Shown: positions 54,643-64,000 of the stretch, piece after piece
Numbering within the stretch: the first letter of the stretch is position 1
Layout: each line of letters opens with the position of its first letter
From: Nocardioides ginsengisegetis
GTDB taxonomy: Bacteria > Actinomycetota > Actinomycetes > Propionibacteriales > Nocardioidaceae
DNA length: 64,000 bases
NCBI RefSeq assembly: GCF_014138045.1
Contig: NZ_JACGXA010000001.1
Coordinates: forward strand, 2,589,001-2,653,000
Direction: 5' to 3'
Program-made: the position numbers and the translations under genes
The notes under the pieces: generated by a model
What the model saw: only the letters and a program-made list of their open reading frames with translations
Databases searched by the model: none
What the model was told of the DNA's origin: nothing

Positions 54643-54646
54643 CCGG

Positions 54647-54676
54647 CGGACCGACCCCCGTGAGGGGGCCGGTCCG
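54647..54676 (-). terminator. Terminator after the phospholipase-D-like gene
   Basis: Stem CGGACCG/CGGTCCG plus CCCCC/GGGGG closed by a GTGA tetraloop with one mismatch, 18 bases past the gene's stop and 5 bases before the riboswitch -10 box. Confidence 0.75.
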
Positions 54677-54693
54677 TCCGTGGACGCCGTGGG

Positions 54694-56001
54694 TCAGTCC
54701 GCCTCGACGAGGGCGTACGGATCAACCGAGGTGGTGCTCCAGCGGCCCGGCAGGTTGGTGCCGGTGCCGGCGGGGTCCTTGCCGTTGGGGTACTTCTTCG
54801 GCGGGTTGTGGAACAGGTGGTTGATCCACCCGTTGTAGCGGTTCAGCGTGACCGGGCGGCTCAGCCGGAGCACGGCCTCGTCGCTGGCCAGCACCGCCGG
54901 GGACCAGTTGGCCGACCCGTTGAGCGTGATGGTCGCCGCGTGGTCCTTGCGGTAGTGCCCCTGGATCGTCATGACCTTCATGTGGAGGTACTTGTCGTAG
55001 ACGCCGTCGGCGTTGAAGTCCTGCACGATCTGGCGCATCGGGACGGGGTGATCTCCCCCGCGGCGCAGGATGCGCAGCACCTCGTTGCCCATGACGGCGT
55101 ACACGATCCGGATGCGGCAGCCGTTGTTCTGCATGTGCCGGATCCGCCAGGCGATCCGCTTGCCGCGGTCGCCGAACCACGAGGTCTGGGCGATCCGCAG
55201 GCTCGTGTGGCCGTCCCCGGTGTTGCGGGCGCCGGAGCAGGTGACCCGGTCCAGCTCCCGCATGACGGGGTCCTTGGTGGTGTGCGCCCCGGTGTAGGGG
55301 AAGGCCATCGTGGTCAGGGACCGGTAGCGGTGCACGCGGTAGCCCTGCGCGACCGGCTGGTCCCTGAACATCTGCGAGAAGACCTTGCGGAACTCCTTGA
55401 AGACCTTCGGGCGGCCCACCACGGTGTAGAGGTCGTTCCACTGGCCGCTGACCGCGAGGTCGGTGGCGTTGAAGGAGCCGTTCATGACGACGTCGTGGGC
55501 GCGACCGACGTGGTCGAAGAGGAAGAACTTCGAGTGCGCGATACCGCGCGTGCCGCGGCACGAGCTGCGGCACTTCTCGAGGTGGCTGCGCATCGCCGGG
55601 CGGCGGGTTCGGTTGCCGTTGTTCTTCAGCGCCCGCTGCAGCCGGTTGACGCCCTCGTTGGGGTTGTCGGGGTTGGCGTTGCCGCGGTCCATGATCACGC
55701 GGACCGACACGTGCCGCTTGTGGGCGGCGATCAGCGCGTTGACGATCGCGTCGCTGCGGATGTTCCAGCTGGCGATCCGGATGTGCGACATCCGCGGCGT
55801 GCTGTCGATGGCACGGATGACGTGCCGGATGATCACGCGGCGCTCGGTCCGGTCACCGAGGGGGTTGTTGGTCTTCACCCCCGCGGGCGGGGTGTAGTGC
55901 CCCACGGCGGAGGCCGGCGCGGCGAACGCGCCGGCTCCGATCGCCAGCGTGGCGACCAGGGCGACGAACAGGGAAGGAAGTCGTGCTGAGCGGGTGGACA
56001 T
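54694..56001 (-). CDS. Exported phospholipase-D-like protein
   Basis: 435 residues: signal peptide (cleavage near ASA, residue 32), then two PLD half-domains. First HKD is intact, HSKFFLFD (H156, K158, D163) with NGSFNATD. Second has HMKVMTIQ (H340, K342) with Gln at 347 in place of Asp, followed by NGSANWS. Such exported proteins hydrolyse phosphodiesters. TAAAGT may be its -10 box upstream. Confidence 0.85.
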   Translation of the reverse strand: MSTRSARLPSLFVALVATLAIGAGAFAAPASAVGHYTPPAGVKTNNPLGDRTERRVIIRHVIRAIDSTPRMSHIRIASWNIRSDAIVNALIAAHKRHVSVRVIMDRGNANPDNPNEGVNRLQRALKNNGNRTRRPAMRSHLEKCRSSCRGTRGIAHSKFFLFDHVGRAHDVVMNGSFNATDLAVSGQWNDLYTVVGRPKVFKEFRKVFSQMFRDQPVAQGYRVHRYRSLTTMAFPYTGAHTTKDPVMRELDRVTCSGARNTGDGHTSLRIAQTSWFGDRGKRIAWRIRHMQNNGCRIRIVYAVMGNEVLRILRRGGDHPVPMRQIVQDFNADGVYDKYLHMKVMTIQGHYRKDHAATITLNGSANWSPAVLASDEAVLRLSRPVTLNRYNGWINHLFHNPPKKYPNGKDPAGTGTNLPGRWSTTSVDPYALVEAD

Positions 56002-56133
56002 CGAAGCGGCCAGCTCCCAAAGGATTGGTTGCGGTCAGGGTCGGCTCTCCCGGAGCGACCGCAGACTTTACCAACCACGGGTGGCCGCCCCGATGTCACA
56101 CACGCATCGCGGACTCCCACTGTGGGCAGGGTC

Positions 56134-57636
56134 TCAGCCCAGCTTCTCCAGGATCAGCTCGCGCACCCGGCCGGCGTCGGCCTGGCCGCGCATCTCCTTC
56201 ATGACCGCACCGATCAGGGCGCCGGCGGCCGCCACCTTGCCGTCGCGGATCTTGTCCGCGACGTCGGGGTTGGCGGCGATGGCCTTGTCGACGGCCGCCG
56301 ACAGCGCGCCCTCGTCGGAGACGATGGCGAGCCCGCGGGCGGCGACGATCTCCTCGGGGGTGCCCTCACCGGCGAGCAGGCCGTCGAAGACCTGGCGGGC
56401 CAGCTTGTCGTTGATCGTGCCTCCGTCGACGAGCGCCTGCACGGCCGCGACCTGCGCCGGGGAGACGCCCAGGGCGCCGATCTCGACGCCGGAGTCGTTG
56501 GCGCGGCGCGCCATCTCCGAGAGCCACCACTTGCGGGCGGCCTGCGGGGTGGCCCCGGCCGCGATGGTCTCCTCGACCAGGCCGAACGCGCCGGCACCCA
56601 CGGTGTCGCGCATCTCGAGGTCGGAGAAGCCCCACTCGGCCTGCAGGCGGGCGCGCTTCTGGGTGGGGTTCTCCGGCAGCGTGCCGCGGAGCTCCTCGAC
56701 CCACTCGCGCGACGGCGCCACGGGCACCAGGTCGGGCTCGGGGAAGTAGCGGTAGTCCTCGGCGTCGGACTTCTCGCGACCACTCGTCGTGATCCCGGTG
56801 TCCTCGTGCCAGTGGCGGGTCTCCTGCAGGATCGAGCCGCCGGCGTCGAGGATGCCCGCGTGGCGCTGCATCTCGTAGCGGACCGCGCGCTCGACCGAGC
56901 GCAGGGAGTTGACGTTCTTGGTCTCCGAGCGGGTGCCGAGCGTCCCGGTCCCCTTCGGCGACAGCGACAGGTTGACGTCGGCACGGATCGAGCCCTGGTC
57001 CATCCGGGCGTCGGAGACGCCGAGCGCGACGATGAGCTCGCGCAGCTGGGCGACGTACGCCTTGGCGATCTCGGGCGCCTTCTCACCCGCGCCCATGATC
57101 GGGCGGGTGACGATCTCGATCAGCGGGATGCCGGCGCGGTTGTAGTCGACCAGCGAGTAGTCCGCACCGTGGATGCGACCGGTCGCGCCGCCGACGTGCA
57201 GCGACTTGCCGGTGTCCTCCTCCATGTGGGCGCGCTCGATCTCGACCCGGAAGGTCTCCCCGTCGACCTCGACGTCCATGTGGCCGTCGAAGGCGATGGG
57301 CTCGTCGTACTGGGAGGTCTGGAAGTTCTTCGGCATGTCCGGGTAGAAGTAGTTCTTCCGCGCGAAGCGGCACCACTCGGCGATGTCGCAGTTGAGCGCG
57401 AGCCCGATCCGGATCGCCGACTCCACGGCCTTGCCGTTGACCACGGGCATGGCACCGGGCAGGCCCAGGCAGGTCGGGCAGACCTGCGTGTTGGGCTCGG
57501 CGCCGAACTCGGTCGGGCAGCCGCAGAACATCTTGGAATTGGTGTTCAGCTCGACGTGGACCTCCAGGCCCATCGCCGGGTCGTACGCCGCGAGGACGTC
57601 CTCGAACGGAACGAGGGTCTCGATGCTGGTGCTCAT
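56134..57636 (-). CDS. gatB: Asp-tRNA(Asn)/Glu-tRNA(Gln) amidotransferase subunit B
   Basis: 500 residues; kinase domain with [19 protein letters not shown] and [31 protein letters not shown], and the C-terminal YqeY-like tail. Activates Glu/Asp on mischarged tRNA. ATGA overlap with gatA. About 130 bp separate it from the exported PLD gene. Confidence 0.96.
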   Translation of the reverse strand: MSTSIETLVPFEDVLAAYDPAMGLEVHVELNTNSKMFCGCPTEFGAEPNTQVCPTCLGLPGAMPVVNGKAVESAIRIGLALNCDIAEWCRFARKNYFYPDMPKNFQTSQYDEPIAFDGHMDVEVDGETFRVEIERAHMEEDTGKSLHVGGATGRIHGADYSLVDYNRAGIPLIEIVTRPIMGAGEKAPEIAKAYVAQLRELIVALGVSDARMDQGSIRADVNLSLSPKGTGTLGTRSETKNVNSLRSVERAVRYEMQRHAGILDAGGSILQETRHWHEDTGITTSGREKSDAEDYRYFPEPDLVPVAPSREWVEELRGTLPENPTQKRARLQAEWGFSDLEMRDTVGAGAFGLVEETIAAGATPQAARKWWLSEMARRANDSGVEIGALGVSPAQVAAVQALVDGGTINDKLARQVFDGLLAGEGTPEEIVAARGLAIVSDEGALSAAVDKAIAANPDVADKIRDGKVAAAGALIGAVMKEMRGQADAGRVRELILEKLG

Positions 57637-59168
57637 CGGGCAGCTCCGTTCAGGGCGGGGGCCTTGTCGAGCAGCGGGCCGCCCCACTGGTCGAGCAGCG
57701 CGGCCTCGAGGGCGGCGCCGACGCGGTAGAGGCGCTCGTCGGCCAGGGCCGGCGCCAGGATCTGGAAGCCGGCCGGCAGGCCGTCCTCGTCGGCGAGGCC
57801 GCTGGGCACCGAGATGCCCGGCACGCCGGCGAGGTTGGCGGGGATGGTCGCGAGGTCGTTGAGGTACATCGCGATCGGGTCGTCGAGCTTCTCCCCCAGC
57901 TTGAACGCCGTGGTCGGCGCGGTCGGGGACACCAGCACGTCGGCCTTCTCGAACGCGGCGTCGAAGTCGCGGCTGATCAGGGTGCGCACCTTCTGGGCCT
58001 GGCCGTAGTAGGCGTCGTAGTAGCCGCTCGACAGGGCGTAGGTGCCGAGGATGATGCGGCGCTTGACCTCGTCGCCGAAGCCGGCGTCGCGGGTGGCCCG
58101 CATGACGTCCTCGGCCGACGGGCTCTCGATGCCCTCGGGCAGGACCCGCAGGCCGTAGCGCATCGCGTCGAACTTCGCGAGATTGCTGGACGCCTCGGCC
58201 GGCAGGATCAGGTAGTAGGTCGCCAGCGCGTGCACGAACGTCGGGCAGGAGACCTCCACGACCTCGGCGCCGGCCTTGACCAGCAGGTCCACCGACTCCT
58301 GGAATCGGGCCAGCACGCCGGGCTGGTAGCCCTCTCCGCCGAGCTCGGTGACGACGCCGATCCGGACGCCGGTCATGTCGCCGGCGGCACCCTGGCGGGC
58401 GGCCTCGACGTAGGCGCCGACCGGGCGGTCGATGCTGGTGGAGTCGAGCTCGTCGTGGCCGCCGATGACCTCGTGCAGCAGCGCCGAGTCGAGCACCGTG
58501 CGGGTGACGGGGCCGGCCTGGTCGAGCGAGTTGGCCAGGGCCACGAGGCCGTAGCGGGAGACCGAGCCGTAGGTCGGCTTCACGCCGACCGTGCCGGTGA
58601 CGGCGCCGGGCTGGCGGATCGAGCCGCCGGTGTCGGTGCCGATGGCGAGCGGCGCCTCGAAGGCGGCCACGGCCGCGGCCGAGCCACCGCCCGAGCCGCC
58701 GGGGATCCGGTCGAGGTCCCACGGGTTGTGGGTCGCGCCGTAGGCGGAGTGCTCGGTGGAGGAGCCCATCGCGAACTCGTCCATGTTGGTCTTGCCCAGG
58801 ATGGGCAGGCCGGCCTCGCGCAGCTTGCGCACGACGGTGGCGTCGTACGGCGGCACCCAGCCCTCGAGGATCTTCGAGCCGCACGTCGTGGGCAGGCCGG
58901 CGGTCGCCAGCACGTCCTTGACCGCGATCGGGACGCCGTCGAGCGACGACAGGGGCGCGCCCGCGGCGCGGCGGGCGTCGGAGGCCGCCGCCTCGGCGAG
59001 GGCGCCGTCGGCGTCGACGTGGAGGAAGGCGTGCACGTCGGCCTCGACCGCGGCGATCCGGTCGAGGTGGGCGCGGGTCAGCTCGACCGAGGTGACCTCG
59101 CCGGCCGCGAGGGCGTCGGCGAGCTCGGCCGCGGTCCGGCGGGTCCAGTCGGTGGTGGGGGCGGTCAC
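57633..59168 (-). CDS. gatA: Asp-tRNA(Asn)/Glu-tRNA(Gln) amidotransferase subunit A
   Basis: 511 residues, amidase-signature subunit freeing ammonia from glutamine. Triad: Lys in VPIAVKDVL, Ser in [13 protein letters not shown], Ser in [14 protein letters not shown] start overlaps the gatC stop (GTGA) and its end overlaps gatB. Confidence 0.95.
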   Translation of the reverse strand: MTAPTTDWTRRTAAELADALAAGEVTSVELTRAHLDRIAAVEADVHAFLHVDADGALAEAAASDARRAAGAPLSSLDGVPIAVKDVLATAGLPTTCGSKILEGWVPPYDATVVRKLREAGLPILGKTNMDEFAMGSSTEHSAYGATHNPWDLDRIPGGSGGGSAAAVAAFEAPLAIGTDTGGSIRQPGAVTGTVGVKPTYGSVSRYGLVALANSLDQAGPVTRTVLDSALLHEVIGGHDELDSTSIDRPVGAYVEAARQGAAGDMTGVRIGVVTELGGEGYQPGVLARFQESVDLLVKAGAEVVEVSCPTFVHALATYYLILPAEASSNLAKFDAMRYGLRVLPEGIESPSAEDVMRATRDAGFGDEVKRRIILGTYALSSGYYDAYYGQAQKVRTLISRDFDAAFEKADVLVSPTAPTTAFKLGEKLDDPIAMYLNDLATIPANLAGVPGISVPSGLADEDGLPAGFQILAPALADERLYRVGAALEAALLDQWGGPLLDKAPALNGAAR

Positions 59169-59464
59169 TGCTCGTCTCCCAGGATGCGAGGGACCGAGAA
59201 GCGCTGCTGCTCGTGTGCGGGAGCACCGGACAGCGCCTGCTCGGCGGTGAGGCACGGGCGGACGACGTCGTCTCGGAAGACGTTGGTCATCGGCAGCGCG
59301 TGCGAGGTCGGGGGGACGTCGTCGCCGGCGACTCCGCTGATCGAGGCGACCGACTCGAGGATCACCGACAGCTGCGGTGCGAGGTGGTCGAGCTCGGCAT
59401 CGTCGAGGTCGATCCGGGCGAGGTTCGCCAGGTGCGCGACCTCGTCACGGGAAATGTCAGGCAT
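59165..59464 (-). CDS. gatC: Asp-tRNA(Asn)/Glu-tRNA(Gln) amidotransferase subunit C
   Basis: 99 residues, [20 protein letters not shown] and the [15 protein letters not shown] tail wrap GatA and GatB. Start at ATG 59464 rather than 59473, as TAGGAT lies 7 bases upstream and contains the other ATG's region. Opens gatCAB. Confidence 0.92.
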   Translation of the reverse strand: MPDISRDEVAHLANLARIDLDDAELDHLAPQLSVILESVASISGVAGDDVPPTSHALPMTNVFRDDVVRPCLTAEQALSGAPAHEQQRFSVPRILGDEQ

Positions 59465-59471
59465 GGGGGCC

Positions 59472-59477
59472 ATCCTA
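59472..59477 (-). promoter_or_regulatory. -10 box of gatCAB, leaderless
   Basis: TAGGAT on the minus strand, 7 bases (GGCCCCC), then ATG. Confidence 0.6.
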
Positions 59478-59518
59478 GGAGAGCCCCGGACTCGGCCTCC
59501 CCCCGGTCGGACCCGGGC

Positions 59519-59866
59519 TCAGCGGAGGAAGACGGCCACGGCAGCGGTGTCCAGCAGTGCCCCGGCCAGGATCGCCAGCCAGATCTGCCACGAGCGCGCC
59601 CGGCACTCGAGGGCCACCGTGGGCAGGGCCGTCGCCAGCAACCCGGTCACCACGCCGAGCACGGCGTTGCCCAGGCCGTGCGCGACCGCGAAGCCGCAGA
59701 ACGCGACGACGAGGGAGAACAGCCCGACCGCGGCGTACGCCGTGTCCCGCAGGCCGGTCCCGGCGAACGTCGCCACCGCGACGCCGGCCTGGGCTGCCAC
59801 ACCGACGACGACGCCGGCCGGCCGGTCGGTGGAGGGGGCGCCGTCGGGGGCGTAGGACTCGAGCAC
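59519..59866 (-). CDS. Small membrane protein of unknown function
   Basis: 115 residues with three to four hydrophobic segments: GVVVGVAAQAGVAVATFAG, AAVGLFSLVVAFCGFAVAHG, AVLGVVTGLLATALPTV and IWLAILAGALLDTAAVAVFL. GTG start with GGGGGAAG upstream. Divergent from the sigma factor gene. Confidence 0.6.
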   Translation of the reverse strand: MLESYAPDGAPSTDRPAGVVVGVAAQAGVAVATFAGTGLRDTAYAAVGLFSLVVAFCGFAVAHGLGNAVLGVVTGLLATALPTVALECRARSWQIWLAILAGALLDTAAVAVFLR

Positions 59867-59967
59867 GAAGGGGATCTTCCCCCGGTCTCGACGACACAAA
59901 CGGAGCCGCGCCCAACCAAGGTGTGACCTCGCGCATCTGACAGGGTGAACGACACGAGGGAGAACCG

Positions 59968-60498
59968 ATGCCACACCTTCCCGGGCGCCCACCGTCCGAC
60001 GACGACTACACCGAGTTCGTCCATGCCAGCTGGTCCTCGCTGTACCGCACGGCGTACCTGCTCCTCGGCGACCACGCCGAGGCCGAGGACCTCGTCCAGA
60101 CGGCGCTGGCCAAGACCTACGCCTCCTGGCGCCAGGTCCGTGACCTGAGCGCTGCGCCGGGCTATGCCCGCACCACGCTGGTCAACACGGCCACGTCGTG
60201 GTTCCGCAAGAAGTCCTGGCGGAACGAGCGCCCCTCGGAGGAGCTCCCGGAGCAGGTCGTGCACCACGACCCCTCCGACCGTCCCGCACTCGTGACCGCT
60301 CTCGGGGAGCTACCGCCGCGGCAGCGCGCGGTCGTCGTCCTCCGCTTCTACGAGGACCTGTCCGTGGCTCAGACCGCCCACGCCCTCGGCTGTTCCGAGG
60401 GCACCGTCAAGAGCCAGACCTCCGACGCGCTCGCCCGGCTGCGCACGCTGCTCGGCGACGCCGTCGTCCCGCACACCCTGGGAGCCCTGCATGACTGA
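59968..60498 (+). CDS. SigE-family ECF RNA polymerase sigma factor
   Basis: 176 residues. Sigma region 2 (FVHASWSSLYRTAYLLLGDHAEAEDLVQTAL) and region 4 (LPPRQRAVVVLRFYEDLSVAQTAHALGCSEGTVKS) match the actinobacterial SigE family. GAGGGAGAACCG precedes the ATG. Overlaps the next gene by 8 bp, its likely regulator. Confidence 0.9.
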   Translation: MPHLPGRPPSDDDYTEFVHASWSSLYRTAYLLLGDHAEAEDLVQTALAKTYASWRQVRDLSAAPGYARTTLVNTATSWFRKKSWRNERPSEELPEQVVHHDPSDRPALVTALGELPPRQRAVVVLRFYEDLSVAQTAHALGCSEGTVKSQTSDALARLRTLLGDAVVPHTLGALHD

Positions 60499-61600
60499 CC
60501 GACTCACCGCCCTCCTGCACGAGGAGGCCGAGCACCTCGCGGTGCCGCCCCCGCACGCTGCTCAGGTCATCGCGCGGGGCCGCCGCCTGCACCACCGTCA
60601 CCAGGCTGTCACGGGCATCGCGGCCGTGGCCGTCGTCGCGACGCTGGGCGTCGTGGCCGGCCTGCTCGGAGGCATGCACCCCGACCGGGCCGCAGAGCCG
60701 GCGGGGACCACCGACGAGCACGGCGCGATGTTCACCCTCGGCACCACCGTCTTCTACGACGGGGGCACCGAGCACGTCGCAATCGACGACAAGGCCGTCA
60801 AGTCGAGCTACTACACCTCGGCGGGCCTGCTGGTCCGGCACGGCAACAACAACGCCAGCGACGGCGGCGGACCGCAGCGGTTCTCCCTCGTCACCCCGTC
60901 GGGCACCGTGCGGCACGTCTCCGTCGTCACCGAGGAGAGCGTCCCGGGCGTCGACCCGGCCCAGCCCTACCTGGCCTACACGGAGGTCACCGACGGCACC
61001 GTCGAGGTGGTCGTCCACGACGTCGCCATGGACAAGGAGGTGGCCCGCGTCGCGATGCCGGGCGACTTCACCTGGGGCGGCTGGTCCGGTCCTCCGGTCG
61101 CGCTGAGCGGCGACACGGTGTACGTCGGCTCCGACGGCGTCACCCGCACCGTCGACTGGCGGACCGGCAAGGTCGGCACGACCGATGTCGTCACCGGCGG
61201 CTACCCCGTCGTCCAGGGTGGTCGCACCGTCGGCCGGGACGGCGACAACGCCGTGGTCCTCGACGTGGCGACCGGGAAGACCCTGCTCGCGATCCCCGTC
61301 GGCCAGTACGGCTACGCCAAGCTCTCCCCCGACGGCCGCTTCGCCACGGTCGACGCCAAGGACGGCAAGTCCTTCACCGTCTACGGCGTCGACTCCGACA
61401 CCACCGCGACGTTCGACGGCTACTCGTTCGGCTACGGGTGGACGCCAGGCGACGACCTGTTCACCGTCAGCAAGCACCACGTCGTCACCTGCTCGGCGAC
61501 GTCGGGCGACTGCGTCACGGGCGACCAGGTCATCCCCTCCGAGGGCGGCGGGGTCGCGCCCGACGACCTGAGGCTGGCGAACCAGACCTACGAGTCCTGA
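60491..61600 (+). CDS. Membrane-anchored beta-propeller-like protein, possible anti-sigma partner
   Basis: 369 residues: a cytoplasmic stretch of about 40 residues (TDRLTALLHEEAEHLAVPPP), one TM helix (about 42-60, GIAAVAVVATLGVVAGLLGG), then an outside beta-rich domain with propeller-like strands (FVTPSGTVRH, DVATGKTLLAIP, LSPDGRFATVDAKDG). Overlap with the sigma gene suggests it controls it, though no zinc anti-sigma motif is seen. Confidence 0.65.
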   Translation: MTDRLTALLHEEAEHLAVPPPHAAQVIARGRRLHHRHQAVTGIAAVAVVATLGVVAGLLGGMHPDRAAEPAGTTDEHGAMFTLGTTVFYDGGTEHVAIDDKAVKSSYYTSAGLLVRHGNNNASDGGGPQRFSLVTPSGTVRHVSVVTEESVPGVDPAQPYLAYTEVTDGTVEVVVHDVAMDKEVARVAMPGDFTWGGWSGPPVALSGDTVYVGSDGVTRTVDWRTGKVGTTDVVTGGYPVVQGGRTVGRDGDNAVVLDVATGKTLLAIPVGQYGYAKLSPDGRFATVDAKDGKSFTVYGVDSDTTATFDGYSFGYGWTPGDDLFTVSKHHVVTCSATSGDCVTGDQVIPSEGGGVAPDDLRLANQTYES

Positions 61601-61606
61601 CCCGCG

Positions 61607-64000
<2,394 letters not shown>

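Overview
The window is about 72% GC, uses ATG/GTG starts, and has T-poor hairpin terminators and many leaderless promoters. With citramalate synthase, a SigE-family ECF sigma factor, IdeR-type iron boxes, an F420/PPOX protein, an ESX/WXG100-like locus and an SCO2322-family gene, it points to a high-GC actinobacterium close to Nocardioides. Nearly every base is genic. I saw no rRNA, tRNA, insertion sequence, integrase or CRISPR array, so this reads as core chromosome.

Layout. 1-4290: divergent biotin locus (bioB-bsaP on minus, bioA-bioF-bioD on plus). 4294-9642: amidase, FMN reductase/TetR pair and an ABC-2 type exporter operon. 9655-15606: citramalate synthase behind a leader-peptide attenuator, a membrane Ser/Thr kinase, ilvE, leuB and a 45-residue ORF upstream of leuB. 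15976-24095: methyltransferase, YczE/MocR pair, NlpC/P60 lipoprotein, DUF4230 protein, serA and an ABC-F ATPase. 24104-26440: a small ESX-like trio (YbaB-like, EspC-like, WXG protein) and a divergent membrane protein. 26475-30241: F420/PPOX protein and the efeUOB iron importer under two tandem iron boxes. 30287-36550: FrnE-like oxidoreductase, a 42-bp perfect palindrome, an APC permease and ilvBNC with a textbook Ile-Leu-Leu-Val leader peptide and attenuator. 36573-44079: PhhB-VOC fusion, VOC protein, S66 peptidase, kynureninase, ilvD, SRPBCC protein and a second APC permease. 44105-48979: BNR-repeat protein, EamA exporter, small protein, alpha/beta hydrolase, PQQ-type sugar dehydrogenase lipoprotein and a hypothetical protein. 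48924-54645: a cobalamin-riboswitch-controlled operon with two exported proteins and a complete ECF transporter. 54694-64000: phospholipase-D-like protein, gatCAB, small membrane protein, SigE-family sigma factor with its membrane partner, ligA and a cut-off hydrolase.

How it fits together. The centre of the window is a dispersed isoleucine/valine/leucine regulon: cimA, ilvE, leuB, ilvBNC and ilvD. Two of its transcripts (cimA, ilvBNC) carry leader peptides and attenuators. Three other genes (ilvE, leuB, ilvD) have leaderless promoters with an identical 7-base spacing from the -10 box to the start codon.

The most interesting system is the cobalamin operon. Its first two products look like the two halves of a eukaryotic transcobalamin (an alpha/alpha-barrel-like protein and a membrane-anchored beta-domain-like protein), placed directly in front of an ECF importer under a B12 riboswitch. 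Other points worth following are the probable CTG start of efeB, the nested palindrome at 31027-31114, a uORF plus hairpin ahead of the ABC-F gene, and the overlap of the leuB -10 box with the stop codon of the 45-residue ORF.
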